A DNA stretch of 64,000 nt, taken from NCBI RefSeq assembly GCF_003583365.1, contig NZ_QXED01000010.1, positions 171,726-235,725 of the forward strand, read 5' to 3'. The position numbers and the translations under genes were made by a program. Under the pieces are notes generated by a model, which saw only the letters and a program-made list of their open reading frames with translations, did no database searches and had not been told where the DNA came from. Origin of the DNA: Fibrisoma montanum (lineage in GTDB: Bacteria; Bacteroidota; Bacteroidia; Cytophagales; Spirosomataceae). Within the stretch, counting starts at the first letter, position 1. Every line of letters starts with the position of its first letter. This document shows positions 1 through 9,346 of the stretch, in pieces.

Positions 1-399
1 ACGCCCCTGGTTACCTACGACGATTTTACGTACCTGGCAACTTTGTGGCAACACCAGCCTATGACCAAGATTTCGCTGATCGAGCGCAATATTCACGAGA
101 AAACCACCGGCACCGAAATCATCCGGCGATTGCTGGCCAACGGGCTGGTGGAGCAGTATGCCGATGAAACGGATAAGCGCAGCAAACGACTGCAACTGAC
201 CCCCAAAGGACAGGAACTCCTGATGGGCATGTGGCCGGTCATGGGGCAGATTGCCGTTCTCATGGGTGGTAACCTGACTACTGCCGAGAAAATGGTACTG
301 GTCGGCCTACTACAAAAACTGCACACCTTCCATAATCCTATATTCCTGAATGACCGCGACAACTCGATTTCAGATTTAATTCAAAGCAACGTTATTTAA
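1..399 (+). CDS. MarR-family transcriptional regulator (5' end outside window)
   Basis: The reading frame is open from base 1, so the gene starts before the window and only the C-terminal 132 residues are seen. The visible part is the winged-helix half of a MarR protein: a helix rich in polar residues (MTKISLIERNIHEKTTGTEI), a wing ending in DETDKRSKRLQLTPKGQELL, and a final dimerisation helix. The DxRSKRxxLTxKG wing is the usual MarR signature. MarR proteins are dimeric repressors that release DNA on binding small phenolic or oxidant ligands; the ligand and target cannot be told from here. A TTG at 43 could be taken as a start but would remove part of the HTH, so it is not used. Confidence 0.85.
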   Translation, partial: TPLVTYDDFTYLATLWQHQPMTKISLIERNIHEKTTGTEIIRRLLANGLVEQYADETDKRSKRLQLTPKGQELLMGMWPVMGQIAVLMGGNLTTAEKMVLVGLLQKLHTFHNPIFLNDRDNSISDLIQSNVI

Positions 400-495
400 T
401 ACCATATCATATCACATCAATTAATTAAGTACAAAATTGAACAAAATACAAGCGGTTACGTTGTTTTCATAATGTCTGAATAACCAGCAGTCGCT

Positions 496-1368
496 ATGAA
501 AAACAACCAGCTTGAACGCTACGCTACAGCCGCTTTTGTGATCGGCAGCATCATCGGTACTTTCTTTTTCAGTCGGCCAAAACGGGGGGCTTTCCGCACA
601 GACATAGCGGACGAACAGCAACGGGAACTGGACTTAAACCTGACTACACCCGCCAACGCTACGTTTGGGATTGCCTGGCCGGTTATCTACACCGGCACCA
701 TCGGTCTGGCGGTCCACCAGGCCCTTCCGTCGCAGGCCAATAACCCTCGCTATGCCAAAGCCCGGCCCTGGCTCTGGGCCAACTACGTATTGAATCTGGT
801 GTTTGGCTACTTCTTTTCAAAATCCGATTTGTCCAGCCGGGTAGGCGGTGGGTTAACCACCATTTCGTTGCTGCCCCTGTCATTGGGCCTGCATCGCCAG
901 CTGGAAATTGGCCGGACGGCAGTACCGGAACCGGAAAATACATTGCGTAAATCGATTAGCCTGTATACCGGCTGGTTAACGGCAGCTACGGTCGTCAGCG
1001 GGGCTAACCTACTGCTTCAGGCTGGTTATCGCGTGTCGCCCGCAACGGCCCGGCGTTGGGCATACGGTATTTTATCGGCTACCGGCGGATTGGGAATCGT
1101 TGTCTCAAAACGACTGAATGATCCGTACTACCTCGTTACGCTCATCGCGGCCTTCGTTGGCATTGCGGCTAAGCAGCGCGGCCGTAACGATGACGTTGCC
1201 GCTGTGGCCGCTGCCTGGGCCGTAGCGCTGGCCGGCGTTTTCGTCCAGCGGCTCCGGGATGCGCAGACCACTGCTCAGCAGGCACCGGCGACTGATGCTG
1301 CCGACCAATCGTCTGAATCACCTGCCGAGCCAGCGACCCCAGCCCTAGTCGAAGCCGATAAGGGGTAA
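496..1368 (+). CDS. Multi-pass membrane protein, possibly TspO/MBR-related
   Basis: A 290-residue protein with about eight hydrophobic segments: one at the N-terminus (FVIGSIIGTFFF), then around residues 52-75, 92-110, 115-135, 155-180, 188-205, 210-228 and 235-252. The C-terminus is a hydrophilic Ala/Pro/Glu-rich tail of about 35 residues. The stretch TPANATFGIAWPVIYTGTIG resembles the start of the TspO/MBR (tryptophan-rich sensory protein) fold, in which a Trp-Pro-x-x-Tyr helix lines the ligand cavity. The protein is almost twice the usual TspO length, so family membership is tentative. It stands alone, 96 bases after the MarR gene, and may be regulated by it. The ATG at 496 precedes the first membrane segment directly. 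Confidence 0.7.
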   Translation: MKNNQLERYATAAFVIGSIIGTFFFSRPKRGAFRTDIADEQQRELDLNLTTPANATFGIAWPVIYTGTIGLAVHQALPSQANNPRYAKARPWLWANYVLNLVFGYFFSKSDLSSRVGGGLTTISLLPLSLGLHRQLEIGRTAVPEPENTLRKSISLYTGWLTAATVVSGANLLLQAGYRVSPATARRWAYGILSATGGLGIVVSKRLNDPYYLVTLIAAFVGIAAKQRGRNDDVAAVAAAWAVALAGVFVQRLRDAQTTAQQAPATDAADQSSESPAEPATPALVEADKG

Positions 1369-1787
1369 CCGCCTAATCACGCCCCACGGCCTACGATCAG
1401 CCCGGCCAGGTTTTGACGAATCTGGTCGGGCGTCCGCATTTACTCTAGTCAATAACTATTGTATTGGCTTAGATTTTGCTGGCTGACCGCTGCGTTGACA
1501 AGGCAATTGATCGCCGATTACCGATTTGTTGGCTGGTTTATGAGCAAACCGACCCGAAACAGGGCCAGTAAAGCGGATGAGGCCAATTAAAAATTTTTAC
1601 GGCTACAATACATTTCTGTTAATCAATTTGTTATACCCCTCGACTAACCCGCTGACTGCCTTTAGCTAATCCACACGCATTGACTGGCCTGCTTATTGCA
1701 TACGACTACGTACAGACGCCCGGAATAACCAACTCAGTACCTATGCACGAATCCGGACGCATACGTAACCATTAAGTAAGCAGCGCG
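1369..1787. other. Intergenic region, 419 bases
   Basis: The first part contains the hairpin at 1400-1431. The remainder is AT-rich and presumably carries the promoter of the acyl carrier protein gene. No open frame of useful length, tRNA or repeat was found. No clear TAnnTTTG box was seen; the closest match is TACATTTC near 1610. Confidence 0.5.
1400..1431 (+). terminator. Hairpin downstream of the TspO-like gene
   Basis: Imperfect stem GCCCGGCCAG...CTGGTCGGGC with a short AT-containing loop, 32 bases after the stop codon at 1368. There is no clear T-run after it, so intrinsic termination is likely but not certain. Confidence 0.45.
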
Positions 1788-2078
1788 ATGATAAATGATT
1801 TTGACATGACCGACCCAATGAATGCCCCTGTGCGACGGATGCTACGGGAAATGGGAGTTCGTCAGGATGCGCTCTCCAACGAAGCCGATTTAACCCTCGA
1901 TCTGGGTCTGGACTCCCTGGACCGGATTGACCTGTTGGTACAGCTGGAAATCCGCTACGGTATTCGCATCGTTGATCAGGACTGGCACCGGCTCCATACC
2001 ATCCGGCAGATGGAACACTACGTGGCCGAGCAGATTGGCCGAAAGCTCTGCCTGGGGCAGCCGGTTGGTCAGAGCTGA
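1788..2078 (+). CDS. Stand-alone acyl carrier protein
   Basis: A 96-residue acidic protein with the ACP signature LGLDSLDRIDLLVQLE; the Ser of DSL (about residue 43) is the expected phosphopantetheine attachment site. The length fits an ACP with a short basic C-terminal extension. It is not next to fabF, fabG or any ketosynthase, so it is probably not the housekeeping AcpP and may serve a specialised lipid or secondary pathway. The nearest downstream gene is a DUF819 membrane protein 52 bases away on the same strand. The ATG at 1788 is used; a second ATG at 1806 would leave the fold intact, so the exact start is uncertain. Confidence 0.85.
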   Translation: MINDFDMTDPMNAPVRRMLREMGVRQDALSNEADLTLDLGLDSLDRIDLLVQLEIRYGIRIVDQDWHRLHTIRQMEHYVAEQIGRKLCLGQPVGQS

Positions 2079-2130
2079 TCTGGAAAGAGGTGGGTAACGC
2101 CATTGGCAGTCGGCAGAAAATGAGTAGATT

Positions 2131-3336
2131 GTGGCAATCATCTACCCACTGCAAACCGCCACCTTCTTGACTGATTCCCTATTTATCCTCTTCGTTCTTT
2201 GCCTGAACGTAGTTATCTGCGAATGGCTATGCCAGCGCCGGTTCTTCCGGCACCTCGGTACGGCCCTGCTGATCATTGTCCTGACGGCCCTTGAAGCCAA
2301 CCTGCGCCTTATTCCAACGACCGAAACGCCGGTATACGACGGCATTTTCAGCTACGTTGCTCCATTTTCGCTGTTTCTGCTCCTCCTCAGCGTCAACCTG
2401 AAAGACCTTCGCCGGGCAGGCCTGCCCATGCTGACCATGTACCTGACGGGCTCGGTGGGGGTTGTTATCGGCGTACTGACGAGCGTATGGGTATTCGCGG
2501 CTCCGCAGACCGTGGGTGAACTGCACTACGCCCTGGCGGGGATGTTTACCGGCACGTACATTGGCGGCAGTATCAACTTCCACGCGGTTGCCCTGCATTA
2601 CAACGTATCAAAAGCCGGCAATCTGTTCATTGCCGCTACGGCCGCCGACAACATCCTGACGACGCTCTGGATGATGGCGACCCTGGCCCTGCCGCGTCTG
2701 CTCCAGCGCCGGTTTCCGCGCCAACAGCCTACGGCCGTGGCTCCGGCCCCGCTGGCAACCACCTCGGCCGGATTGAAAGACGGGTCGGCTCCTCAGCCGC
2801 TGTTCTCCGATGCCGAAACCATCCGCCCGACTGATCTGGCCCTGCTGCTGGCAATGGGGTTCGCGGCTATCTTCCTCGCAAAACAGGTAGCCGCCTGGTT
2901 TCCGGCCCTGCCGTTCGTTCTTGTCCTGACTACCCTGGCCCTCGCCCTGGCGCAGTTCCGCGTCGTCAACAAGCTGAGTGGCAGCCGTCTATTGGGTCTG
3001 CTCGGCATCTACGTTTTTCTGGCCGTGATCGGAGCCTACTGCGACGTTGCGGCCCTGCTCCGCGACGGTGAACTGGCCTTAGTACTCTTTGGGATGATTC
3101 TGCTGCTGGTACTGATTCACGCCGTTCTGCTGTTTGGGGTCGGGGCGCTGTTTCGGCAGGACTGGGATGTGCTGGGTATTGCATCCCAGGCTAATATCGG
3201 GGGCGCTACGTCGGCGCTGGCGCTCGCCCGGAGCATGAACCGGGCGGATCTGCAACTGCCGGCCGTCCTGGTCGGTACGCTCGGCAACGCCATCGGAACG
3301 TACCTGGGCATTCTGGTCGCGGAGATGCTGCGCTAA
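2131..3336 (+). CDS. DUF819-family integral membrane protein
   Basis: A 401-residue protein with about ten transmembrane segments in two halves, separated by a hydrophilic Pro/Ala-rich linker at residues 190-230. The GMFTGTYIGGSINFHAVA and ANIGGATSALALA segments, one per half, are the paired Gly-rich re-entrant motifs expected in DUF819 (YjcL-type) proteins, which resemble secondary transporters. The substrate is unknown. The only available start is GTG at 2131, because an in-frame TAG lies two codons upstream. It converges on the minus-strand operon with a gap of only 7 bases, so there is no room for a terminator. Confidence 0.8.
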   Translation: MAIIYPLQTATFLTDSLFILFVLCLNVVICEWLCQRRFFRHLGTALLIIVLTALEANLRLIPTTETPVYDGIFSYVAPFSLFLLLLSVNLKDLRRAGLPMLTMYLTGSVGVVIGVLTSVWVFAAPQTVGELHYALAGMFTGTYIGGSINFHAVALHYNVSKAGNLFIAATAADNILTTLWMMATLALPRLLQRRFPRQQPTAVAPAPLATTSAGLKDGSAPQPLFSDAETIRPTDLALLLAMGFAAIFLAKQVAAWFPALPFVLVLTTLALALAQFRVVNKLSGSRLLGLLGIYVFLAVIGAYCDVAALLRDGELALVLFGMILLLVLIHAVLLFGVGALFRQDWDVLGIASQANIGGATSALALARSMNRADLQLPAVLVGTLGNAIGTYLGILVAEMLR

Positions 3337-3343
3337 CGGGTTC

Positions 3344-4990
3344 TCAGCCTAGCTTCGGTTCAAGCCAGAGCGCGGTCAGGCAACTCAGCAACAGCACCAG
3401 CCAGACCCAGTTTGGCACCGAATTATCCGTTACAGCCTCGGCCACTTCCCGGCCCGCCAGGTAGGTAGTCTGAGCCCGGACGTACTGACTCAGCAGCCGG
3501 TTGCCGGCCACCGTGGCTATGCGTTGCGGATCGTAGGCATACACATCCACCGAATCCTGAATCGTATGCCAGCCCGGCCGACTGAACCGATACCTGGTTT
3601 CCGCCGACAGGTTATTGATGGCTGAATAGGCCAGTGTCGCCGTATCGCGGCCTACAGACAACGCAGCAGGTCGGGCCGGTACGTTGTTGACCTGCAAATC
3701 CGTGGGCAGACCAGCCACCACCGGGGCATCGACGGTTACGTTATTGAGGCCGGGGGGTTGCAGAGGGGCCAGAATGGCCGTCCAGATCCGGTCGTACGCA
3801 ACGCTGTCGCCACTGAGTTTTAGCGGGTACGTTTCACTAATCAGGCTCAGGCCAATCCTGCCCACTCCCTGCTGCACCGCTACCGGGTAGCCGGCCACCG
3901 GAAACTGATTGACCGTGCTGGTGATGGCATACGGCAGCGCGGTCAGGCCATTCCCAACCGACACGGCAGACTCCGTCGAAATCTTCCGGACCCGCCAGCT
4001 ACTGCCCACCGCCTGATTGATGCGTCGGGCTTCGCTTTCGGGATCGGTGGTGTTAATAAACAGAACCGACTGCCCCCCGGCAACCGCCCGCCGAACCAGC
4101 GGATCGGCCGCATTACCGGGATCGGTGATAACAACATCGGGTTTAGTGGTTTTGCGGCTCCCTTCGTTAAGTGCCAGGCTGCTGCTGATGTCTTTCGAAA
4201 GGGTACTGGTCACCCGAACAGTGTGCCCCTGTTTACCCAGCCAGTCGGCCAGTGTCCGGCTTTCAAAATCAGGACTGCTCAGCACAAACTGGTACGTTAG
4301 CGGAACCGGCGGGCGGGCAAAGAAGCGGATTGTATCGAGTGGCGCGTCACCTAATAGCAGGGTGACCTCCGTTCGTCCCTGCACAAACGCCGGGAATTGC
4401 AGCGTGAACGTATTGGTGCCTTCGCGCAACGCCAGGCTGTCCAGCGTTCGATTCCCATACCGGACCGTGAGCGCCTGCTTTCGTGAAGAAACAAGACGGC
4501 CCGTTACCCGCTGCATTTCACCCCGACGCACAATGCCTTTCCATTGGATCGTCTGCACCTGATCGGGTTGCTGATACGGTAGCCAGCGTACTGCCGACCG
4601 GCTCAGCCGGCCAAGTACCTCCGGTGGAAACTGTTGCCCCAGCAGCGTCACCGAATCAAACTCCCCTTTGAACGTACCGGCCGTGAACCGCCGGCGAACT
4701 CCGAGGCTGTCCTGCACCTGCCGACTAAAAGTCGAAGGCACCTCCTCCCCAACGATCAGCGCATGGGTAGTCCGTGCACTTTCCCGCCAGACCGGCTGCA
4801 CGACATATCCCAGCAGCACCAGCCACAGCAGACCGTTCAGGGCCAGCCGAACCCGTTTTCGTCCCGCCGAAAGCTGGGAATTTCTTAAAACCAGCCAGAC
4901 CTGCATGCCCAGGAGAGCAGCTAATCCGGACAGGATAAACCAGTTAACAGGATCAGACCAGTTGATAGTTACGTCAATCATGTACGTCAT
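3344..4990 (-). CDS. BatA/aerotolerance-type membrane protein, last gene of the MoxR operon
   Basis: A 548-residue protein with an N-terminal pair of hydrophobic segments (about residues 15-35 and 47-65), a long periplasmic region, and a single C-terminal membrane helix (WVWLVLLLSCLTALWLE). The middle holds an Ig-like section and a Rossmann-like section (PDVVITDPGNAADPLVRRAV, then QSVLFINTT) similar to the glutamine-amidotransferase-like fold seen in BatA-associated proteins. It overlaps the preceding gene by ATGA at 4987-4990, which implies translational coupling. The function is unknown. The context with MoxR and DUF58 points to an envelope-stress or protein-assembly complex. Confidence 0.7.
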   Translation of the reverse strand: MTYMIDVTINWSDPVNWFILSGLAALLGMQVWLVLRNSQLSAGRKRVRLALNGLLWLVLLGYVVQPVWRESARTTHALIVGEEVPSTFSRQVQDSLGVRRRFTAGTFKGEFDSVTLLGQQFPPEVLGRLSRSAVRWLPYQQPDQVQTIQWKGIVRRGEMQRVTGRLVSSRKQALTVRYGNRTLDSLALREGTNTFTLQFPAFVQGRTEVTLLLGDAPLDTIRFFARPPVPLTYQFVLSSPDFESRTLADWLGKQGHTVRVTSTLSKDISSSLALNEGSRKTTKPDVVITDPGNAADPLVRRAVAGGQSVLFINTTDPESEARRINQAVGSSWRVRKISTESAVSVGNGLTALPYAITSTVNQFPVAGYPVAVQQGVGRIGLSLISETYPLKLSGDSVAYDRIWTAILAPLQPPGLNNVTVDAPVVAGLPTDLQVNNVPARPAALSVGRDTATLAYSAINNLSAETRYRFSRPGWHTIQDSVDVYAYDPQRIATVAGNRLLSQYVRAQTTYLAGREVAEAVTDNSVPNWVWLVLLLSCLTALWLEPKLG

Positions 4991-7206
4991 CTCAGGCGCT
5001 TCCAGAAGGCCTGCTCCAGTTTGCGTTCGCTGGTGTACGAACGGTTCGTCCGAACAACAACGCCCGTCAGCTCAGCCAGCTTGGTTTTCAATTGCGCGTC
5101 TTCCAGTTCGGAAAGCGACCGCCCCCCGGCCAGTTTCTGCAAACTGCTCAGAACCGACCAGTTGCGCAGACCGCTGTTCATGACCCGATCCGCAAGGGCA
5201 GTACCCAGTTGCTGCACGACCTGGCGTTGGGCGGTATTGAGTTCATGGGTTTGGTCCAGATAGCCCAGCACTTCCGCAGCCAGTGGCCCGACTCGCTGCT
5301 GGTCGTACGTGCGCTGCTGACTGAACCGGGGGTTCACGTTCTTCAATTCCCCCGTCAGGCGTTTTTCCTGTTCCTTGATGGGGGGCGGATCGAAGCTGGT
5401 TTTCTTAACGAACGTCCGCGCTTTCTGCTGAGCGGCTTTCAGAAACTCCAACGCCTTTTTCTCGTACGGCAAGGCTTTTTCGGGTTCGTACAGCCGCAGA
5501 TGAAGCTCCGATTGCCACATCTGCTCAAGCGCCATTTTCAGCAGGCTCCGCGTCGATTGCTCGTAGAAGGTGTTTGCTTCGCCGTCGTCGTGCGAGTGAA
5601 CGTACTGCTCCATCATGGCCGCAATCGGATCTTTCTCGTCGGCCGGATTCTGAGTGCCCCCATGCGAATGCCCATGATCATGCGGCTCCTCGTGCGATTC
5701 GTGCTTGTCGTCGTGATCGTGGTCATGCTCGTGCTCCCCCTCGCCTGAATCGTGCTTGTGCATGAACCCCTCCAGCGGATCGCCATCTCCGCCCCCTTCA
5801 GGGCCGCCGTGCCCACCGATGGACGTTTCAAATTCTTCGCCTAGGTATTGCCCGTAGCGCAGCCGCAGGACTTTCTGATCGAAGCCAATCTCGTTGGACG
5901 TACTGTTAAAAGGCTTGGCCGGTATCTTATTCCGTTTGGCAATCAGCTTTTCCGTATCAATGATGATTTGCCGCTGGCTTCGGAAGTACTCCGGCATAAC
6001 GTTGACGGCCATCGTCGCCAGTTCGGCTTCGTCCATCTTCGTTGTGTCTTTGTACACGATGAAATACGTATCCGATTTGGCGAAGTTTGGCTCGGGCTGC
6101 CGGTTATCGAGCGCGGCCCAGTAGTAGTACAGCTCGTCGCCGGGCGCAAAATTGAGCGCTTTCAGGTCAATGCTCTTGGTGATACGCGACTCCTTGAAGT
6201 TGGCTTGCCCGAGGGGTAGCTTCACTTCCCTAAACTTGACGTTCTCGCCCGATCCCCGCGCCACCGTAGCGACAATAAATGCCTGACTGACCAGGAAATC
6301 GTCGCTGAATTTGGCCGTTACGCGGATCGTTTTGGGGTCTTTCAGGAAATGATACTGGTACAATTCTTTGGAAGCGGGTTCGATTTTTGGCGCCAGATCG
6401 GGCTGCGCTTCCAGGCGATAGAAGTCGGATTGGTAGATCAGCGAATCTTTCCAATAGGCCTTGATGGCATATAGACCTGAACTGACAACCCGGTCTGTAT
6501 AGGTAAACCCATCGGCGACCTGACCGAACGGCCGCTCTTCACCCCGGCTGTTGGCCAGCCGTACCGTCATGTCCTGGCCGCTCGACAACTGCACCTGCCA
6601 CGTCAGTTGTGACCCGCTGATGGCTGTTACGTTCAAATCGGTCGAGCGCCGTTCGGGCAGTCGGGTGTAAGCAGGCGGCTGCACCCGAACCGACGCTGAC
6701 TCAAACGCGGGGATTGTCGGCTGGTTATCGTTTGGCAGCACCGCCCGATTCCCCGATCTCGTCGGTGGGGGCGTCTGACCGGGTTTAAGCAATGGGTAAG
6801 TTAAATGTACGCCAACTGCGGCAACCAGTACCAGGCTATACAAACCCAGTCTGGAAAAGAGAACAGTCGGTACCGACACCTGCTGAATCCGGTCGTTCAG
6901 GCGTTCCAGTTGCAGTTGTTCGGCCATATTCAGTTCCGGCTTATCGAGTAGCGGCAGACTGTACTCCACATCGCCCACGGTCCGGTGGATAATCGAAATG
7001 GCCTTCGGTTTTTGATTTTGGTAGGGTTTGCTCACCATAGCACCCGCGCCAAAAGCCGCAGCCGCAGCCAGCCATGCGCCTACTGGCGATTGGGTGAACG
7101 TCAGCACGAGCAGATAGGCTGACGCGGCCAGCAGCAGACACACCAGCAGCGCGTTGGTATACAGTTGGTAAACAACCGACGATATGGCTTTTCGTAACTC
7201 GTTCAT
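4987..7206 (-). CDS. DUF4175-like membrane protein with a histidine-rich insert
   Basis: A 739-residue protein. Two N-terminal membrane helices (about residues 16-33 and 37-55) and a third near 125-145 precede a large periplasmic Ig-like region and a C-terminal helical, coiled-coil-prone part. Around residues 480-515 lies a His/Asp/Glu-rich block with many HDHDH-like units (bases 5663-5766), flanked by Gly-rich sequence. The layout matches DUF4175-type proteins found in Bacteroidota MoxR operons. The ATG at 7206 is chosen over the longer frame to 7230 because it gives an ATGA overlap with the upstream gene (7203-7206). The His block could bind Zn, Ni or Cu, but that is inference. Confidence 0.75.
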   Translation of the reverse strand: MNELRKAISSVVYQLYTNALLVCLLLAASAYLLVLTFTQSPVGAWLAAAAAFGAGAMVSKPYQNQKPKAISIIHRTVGDVEYSLPLLDKPELNMAEQLQLERLNDRIQQVSVPTVLFSRLGLYSLVLVAAVGVHLTYPLLKPGQTPPPTRSGNRAVLPNDNQPTIPAFESASVRVQPPAYTRLPERRSTDLNVTAISGSQLTWQVQLSSGQDMTVRLANSRGEERPFGQVADGFTYTDRVVSSGLYAIKAYWKDSLIYQSDFYRLEAQPDLAPKIEPASKELYQYHFLKDPKTIRVTAKFSDDFLVSQAFIVATVARGSGENVKFREVKLPLGQANFKESRITKSIDLKALNFAPGDELYYYWAALDNRQPEPNFAKSDTYFIVYKDTTKMDEAELATMAVNVMPEYFRSQRQIIIDTEKLIAKRNKIPAKPFNSTSNEIGFDQKVLRLRYGQYLGEEFETSIGGHGGPEGGGDGDPLEGFMHKHDSGEGEHEHDHDHDDKHESHEEPHDHGHSHGGTQNPADEKDPIAAMMEQYVHSHDDGEANTFYEQSTRSLLKMALEQMWQSELHLRLYEPEKALPYEKKALEFLKAAQQKARTFVKKTSFDPPPIKEQEKRLTGELKNVNPRFSQQRTYDQQRVGPLAAEVLGYLDQTHELNTAQRQVVQQLGTALADRVMNSGLRNWSVLSSLQKLAGGRSLSELEDAQLKTKLAELTGVVVRTNRSYTSERKLEQAFWKRLR

Positions 7207-8393
7207 GCGTTCTTTCTCAAGGCAATCCATCGCTCTACGCCGATCAGAACGACCAACAGAGCGGTTAATAGTTGCTGCACTCGTTCCTGATGCTTCGTAT
7301 TTTCCCGGGCCGACGGTACAAATAAGCCAGCCAGTTGTTGCCGACTCAGGGGCACTTGCACCGAATGAAGCCCGAAATGCCGGACAAATTGCTCACCCAA
7401 CCATTCCGGCAGCTGTCCGGCGGCTACGCGTTCGGAGGTCTGGGGCGTCAGCGATTCAGTAGTATACACTACGTTGGGCAACACCGGCTCCCGCTGCACA
7501 CCCGAAACAACATACAGCGCCTGGGATGAAGGCCGGGCAGGCAGCTGATCCGTCAGCACCCAATCGAACGGTTTGGCAGCACTCCGTGCAAGTTCAACGG
7601 CCAGATCAAGACCATACACATCGGCCAGCGCCTTCAGGGCGGCCACAACGGTTTGCCGTTCAACGGAATTGCGGTAATCGACCAGTACGGCCAAACCACC
7701 CGTTCGTACCGGTGTTGGCCTGAACCGGCCTTCTGTCGGCAGCGCGGCACTGCTGGTCAACTGGTTGGCTGCGTTTACGAAGAGCTTTTTATTGCCTCCG
7801 TCGAGGTAAGCCTGCACCGGTCGCCGGGCCGAATCAGCTACCGCATGAAGCCGAAACCGGGAGGGCACGTAAATAGCCGGTACCTCCGCCCACTGCTGCT
7901 GGTTGAGTATGTACAGGTGCAGTTCGGCTTCGTTCGTTCGAATGCGGTTTATGGCCGTTTGCAGGATTAACGGGTTGACATTGCTCAGCGTCGGCAGTGA
8001 TGTAAGCGCTGACATTGTGGGGATTTCCTGGCCGACCCAGTACACCGGTTCGCCTTTTTTCAGCGCGTCTTCCAGTTCAAACCGAAAGTTATTGACCAGA
8101 AACTGGTCGGGTTGTACCAGATGGATGCGCTGCACCGTGTTCGATACATTCAGCCCGTTTAAGATCGGCTGGCTCAGCAAAAACGCGAGTAGCATGAGCA
8201 GCAAGCACCGCACCACTAACAGCAACAGGTTTTCAAGCCGGAGCCCCCGGTGCTGTTGCTGTTCTTTCTCAATCAGCCATTGGGTGGCCGCCCAGGGCAA
8301 AAGCTGCCCTTTTTTCTGATGCCAGAAGTGAATCGCAATCGGAATCACAACGGCCAGCGCCCCCCACAGCAAACCCGGTTGAATGAACTCCAT
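7203..8393 (-). CDS. BatA-like protein with N-terminal double membrane segment
   Basis: A 396-residue protein. The N-terminus (PGLLWGALAVVIPIAIHFW, then LLLLVVRCLLLMLLAFLLSQPIL) is the typical double-transmembrane BatA domain. A soluble region follows, with a von Willebrand-like or amidotransferase-like fold (VVYTTESLTPQTSERV), and a third hydrophobic segment lies close to the C-terminus (LLTALLVVLIGVERWIAL). It sits between the DUF58 gene (TGATG overlap at 8391-8395) and the DUF4175-like gene (ATGA overlap). It is a probable inner-membrane component of the MoxR-DUF58 system. Confidence 0.8.
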   Translation of the reverse strand: MEFIQPGLLWGALAVVIPIAIHFWHQKKGQLLPWAATQWLIEKEQQQHRGLRLENLLLLVVRCLLLMLLAFLLSQPILNGLNVSNTVQRIHLVQPDQFLVNNFRFELEDALKKGEPVYWVGQEIPTMSALTSLPTLSNVNPLILQTAINRIRTNEAELHLYILNQQQWAEVPAIYVPSRFRLHAVADSARRPVQAYLDGGNKKLFVNAANQLTSSAALPTEGRFRPTPVRTGGLAVLVDYRNSVERQTVVAALKALADVYGLDLAVELARSAAKPFDWVLTDQLPARPSSQALYVVSGVQREPVLPNVVYTTESLTPQTSERVAAGQLPEWLGEQFVRHFGLHSVQVPLSRQQLAGLFVPSARENTKHQERVQQLLTALLVVLIGVERWIALRKNA

Positions 8394-9259
8394 CAGACGT
8401 TTCGTTTGGCTAAAAACTCCCGCAATACCATGGCTATGGGATCACTGAGCTTGACGCGAATTAACTGAACATGCGGTAGCCGCAGGGCTTCGTCCAGGTT
8501 CTGCAAGTACTGCGCGGCCGTTTCCCGGAACGTCTGCCGGACATTTTCGGCCTGCAACTCAATTTCCCGCCCGGTTTCCAAATCCTGAAACCGGTAAAAT
8601 CCGCTCAGGTCAAACGCCAGTTCCTGATCGCCCAGGACCTGAAAAATGACGATCTCCCGGCGCGGACTGGCCACGCTCCGAATCAGACTTAACCACTCAT
8701 CGCCAACCTGCAAAAAATCCGACACCAGTACGACGAGTTCTTTCTGCTTCTGATAAAACTCCGGAAATCTGGGTGAGGTGTTGAGCCACTGACCGGCCGC
8801 CTGCGCGTTCTGCAACGCGTATAAAATCTTTTGAAAGCCCTGCGCTCCTGCAGGTACGAGTGTCTGTAAAGTGCCGTTCTGAAGGGCATACAGACTCATC
8901 TGGTCACTCTGCCGATAACCCAGGTACGCCAGCGAGGCCAGCAGAATTTTGGCGTAGTTCAGGCGGGTCACATTCTGTTCCGCGTAATTCATCGACCCCG
9001 ACAAGTCCAGCAGAAACCGGATTTGCAGATTACTCTCCGTCGCCGACTCCCGCACCAGGTGCTTATCCGTCCGGGCAAACAGCTTCCAGTCAATTCGTTT
9101 CGGATCGTCGCCGGGCTGGTAGTGGCGGTACTGCTCAAACTCGGTCCCCGTTCCCGAGCGTTTGCTGGGGTGAATGCCCAGCAACAGCTCATCGCTGACC
9201 AGTTTCCCGGCCAGTTGCAGGTTGTTAAGTTTAATCAGGTCCGTGGCCAGTTGTGCCAT
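8393..9259 (-). CDS. DUF58-domain protein
   Basis: A 288-residue cytoplasmic protein with the DUF58 signature YQPGDDPKRIDWKLFART at about residues 47-64. It is followed by a von Willebrand A-like fold whose metal-site motif DLSGSMN (about residues 89-95) is intact. DUF58 proteins partner with MoxR AAA ATPases. The gene lies 87 bases downstream of moxR and overlaps the BatA-like gene by one base in the TGATG arrangement. No membrane segment is visible. Confidence 0.9.
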   Translation of the reverse strand: MAQLATDLIKLNNLQLAGKLVSDELLLGIHPSKRSGTGTEFEQYRHYQPGDDPKRIDWKLFARTDKHLVRESATESNLQIRFLLDLSGSMNYAEQNVTRLNYAKILLASLAYLGYRQSDQMSLYALQNGTLQTLVPAGAQGFQKILYALQNAQAAGQWLNTSPRFPEFYQKQKELVVLVSDFLQVGDEWLSLIRSVASPRREIVIFQVLGDQELAFDLSGFYRFQDLETGREIELQAENVRQTFRETAAQYLQNLDEALRLPHVQLIRVKLSDPIAMVLREFLAKRNV

Positions 9260-9346
9260 ATCCGTCTGAGTGTCGTTTAGTTTCGAGTGGCGTCCGTTTC
9301 AAAACCCACGTGTCAGGTTCCTGAATCCGACATCACGTCATCCAGG

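Noticed and set aside
1741..2154. Long open frames opposite the ACP gene
   Set aside because: They are shadows of the ACP and DUF819 genes on the other strand and show no domain.
5092..5748. A 218-residue plus-strand frame
   Set aside because: It is antisense to the DUF4175-like gene, with composition typical of a shadow.
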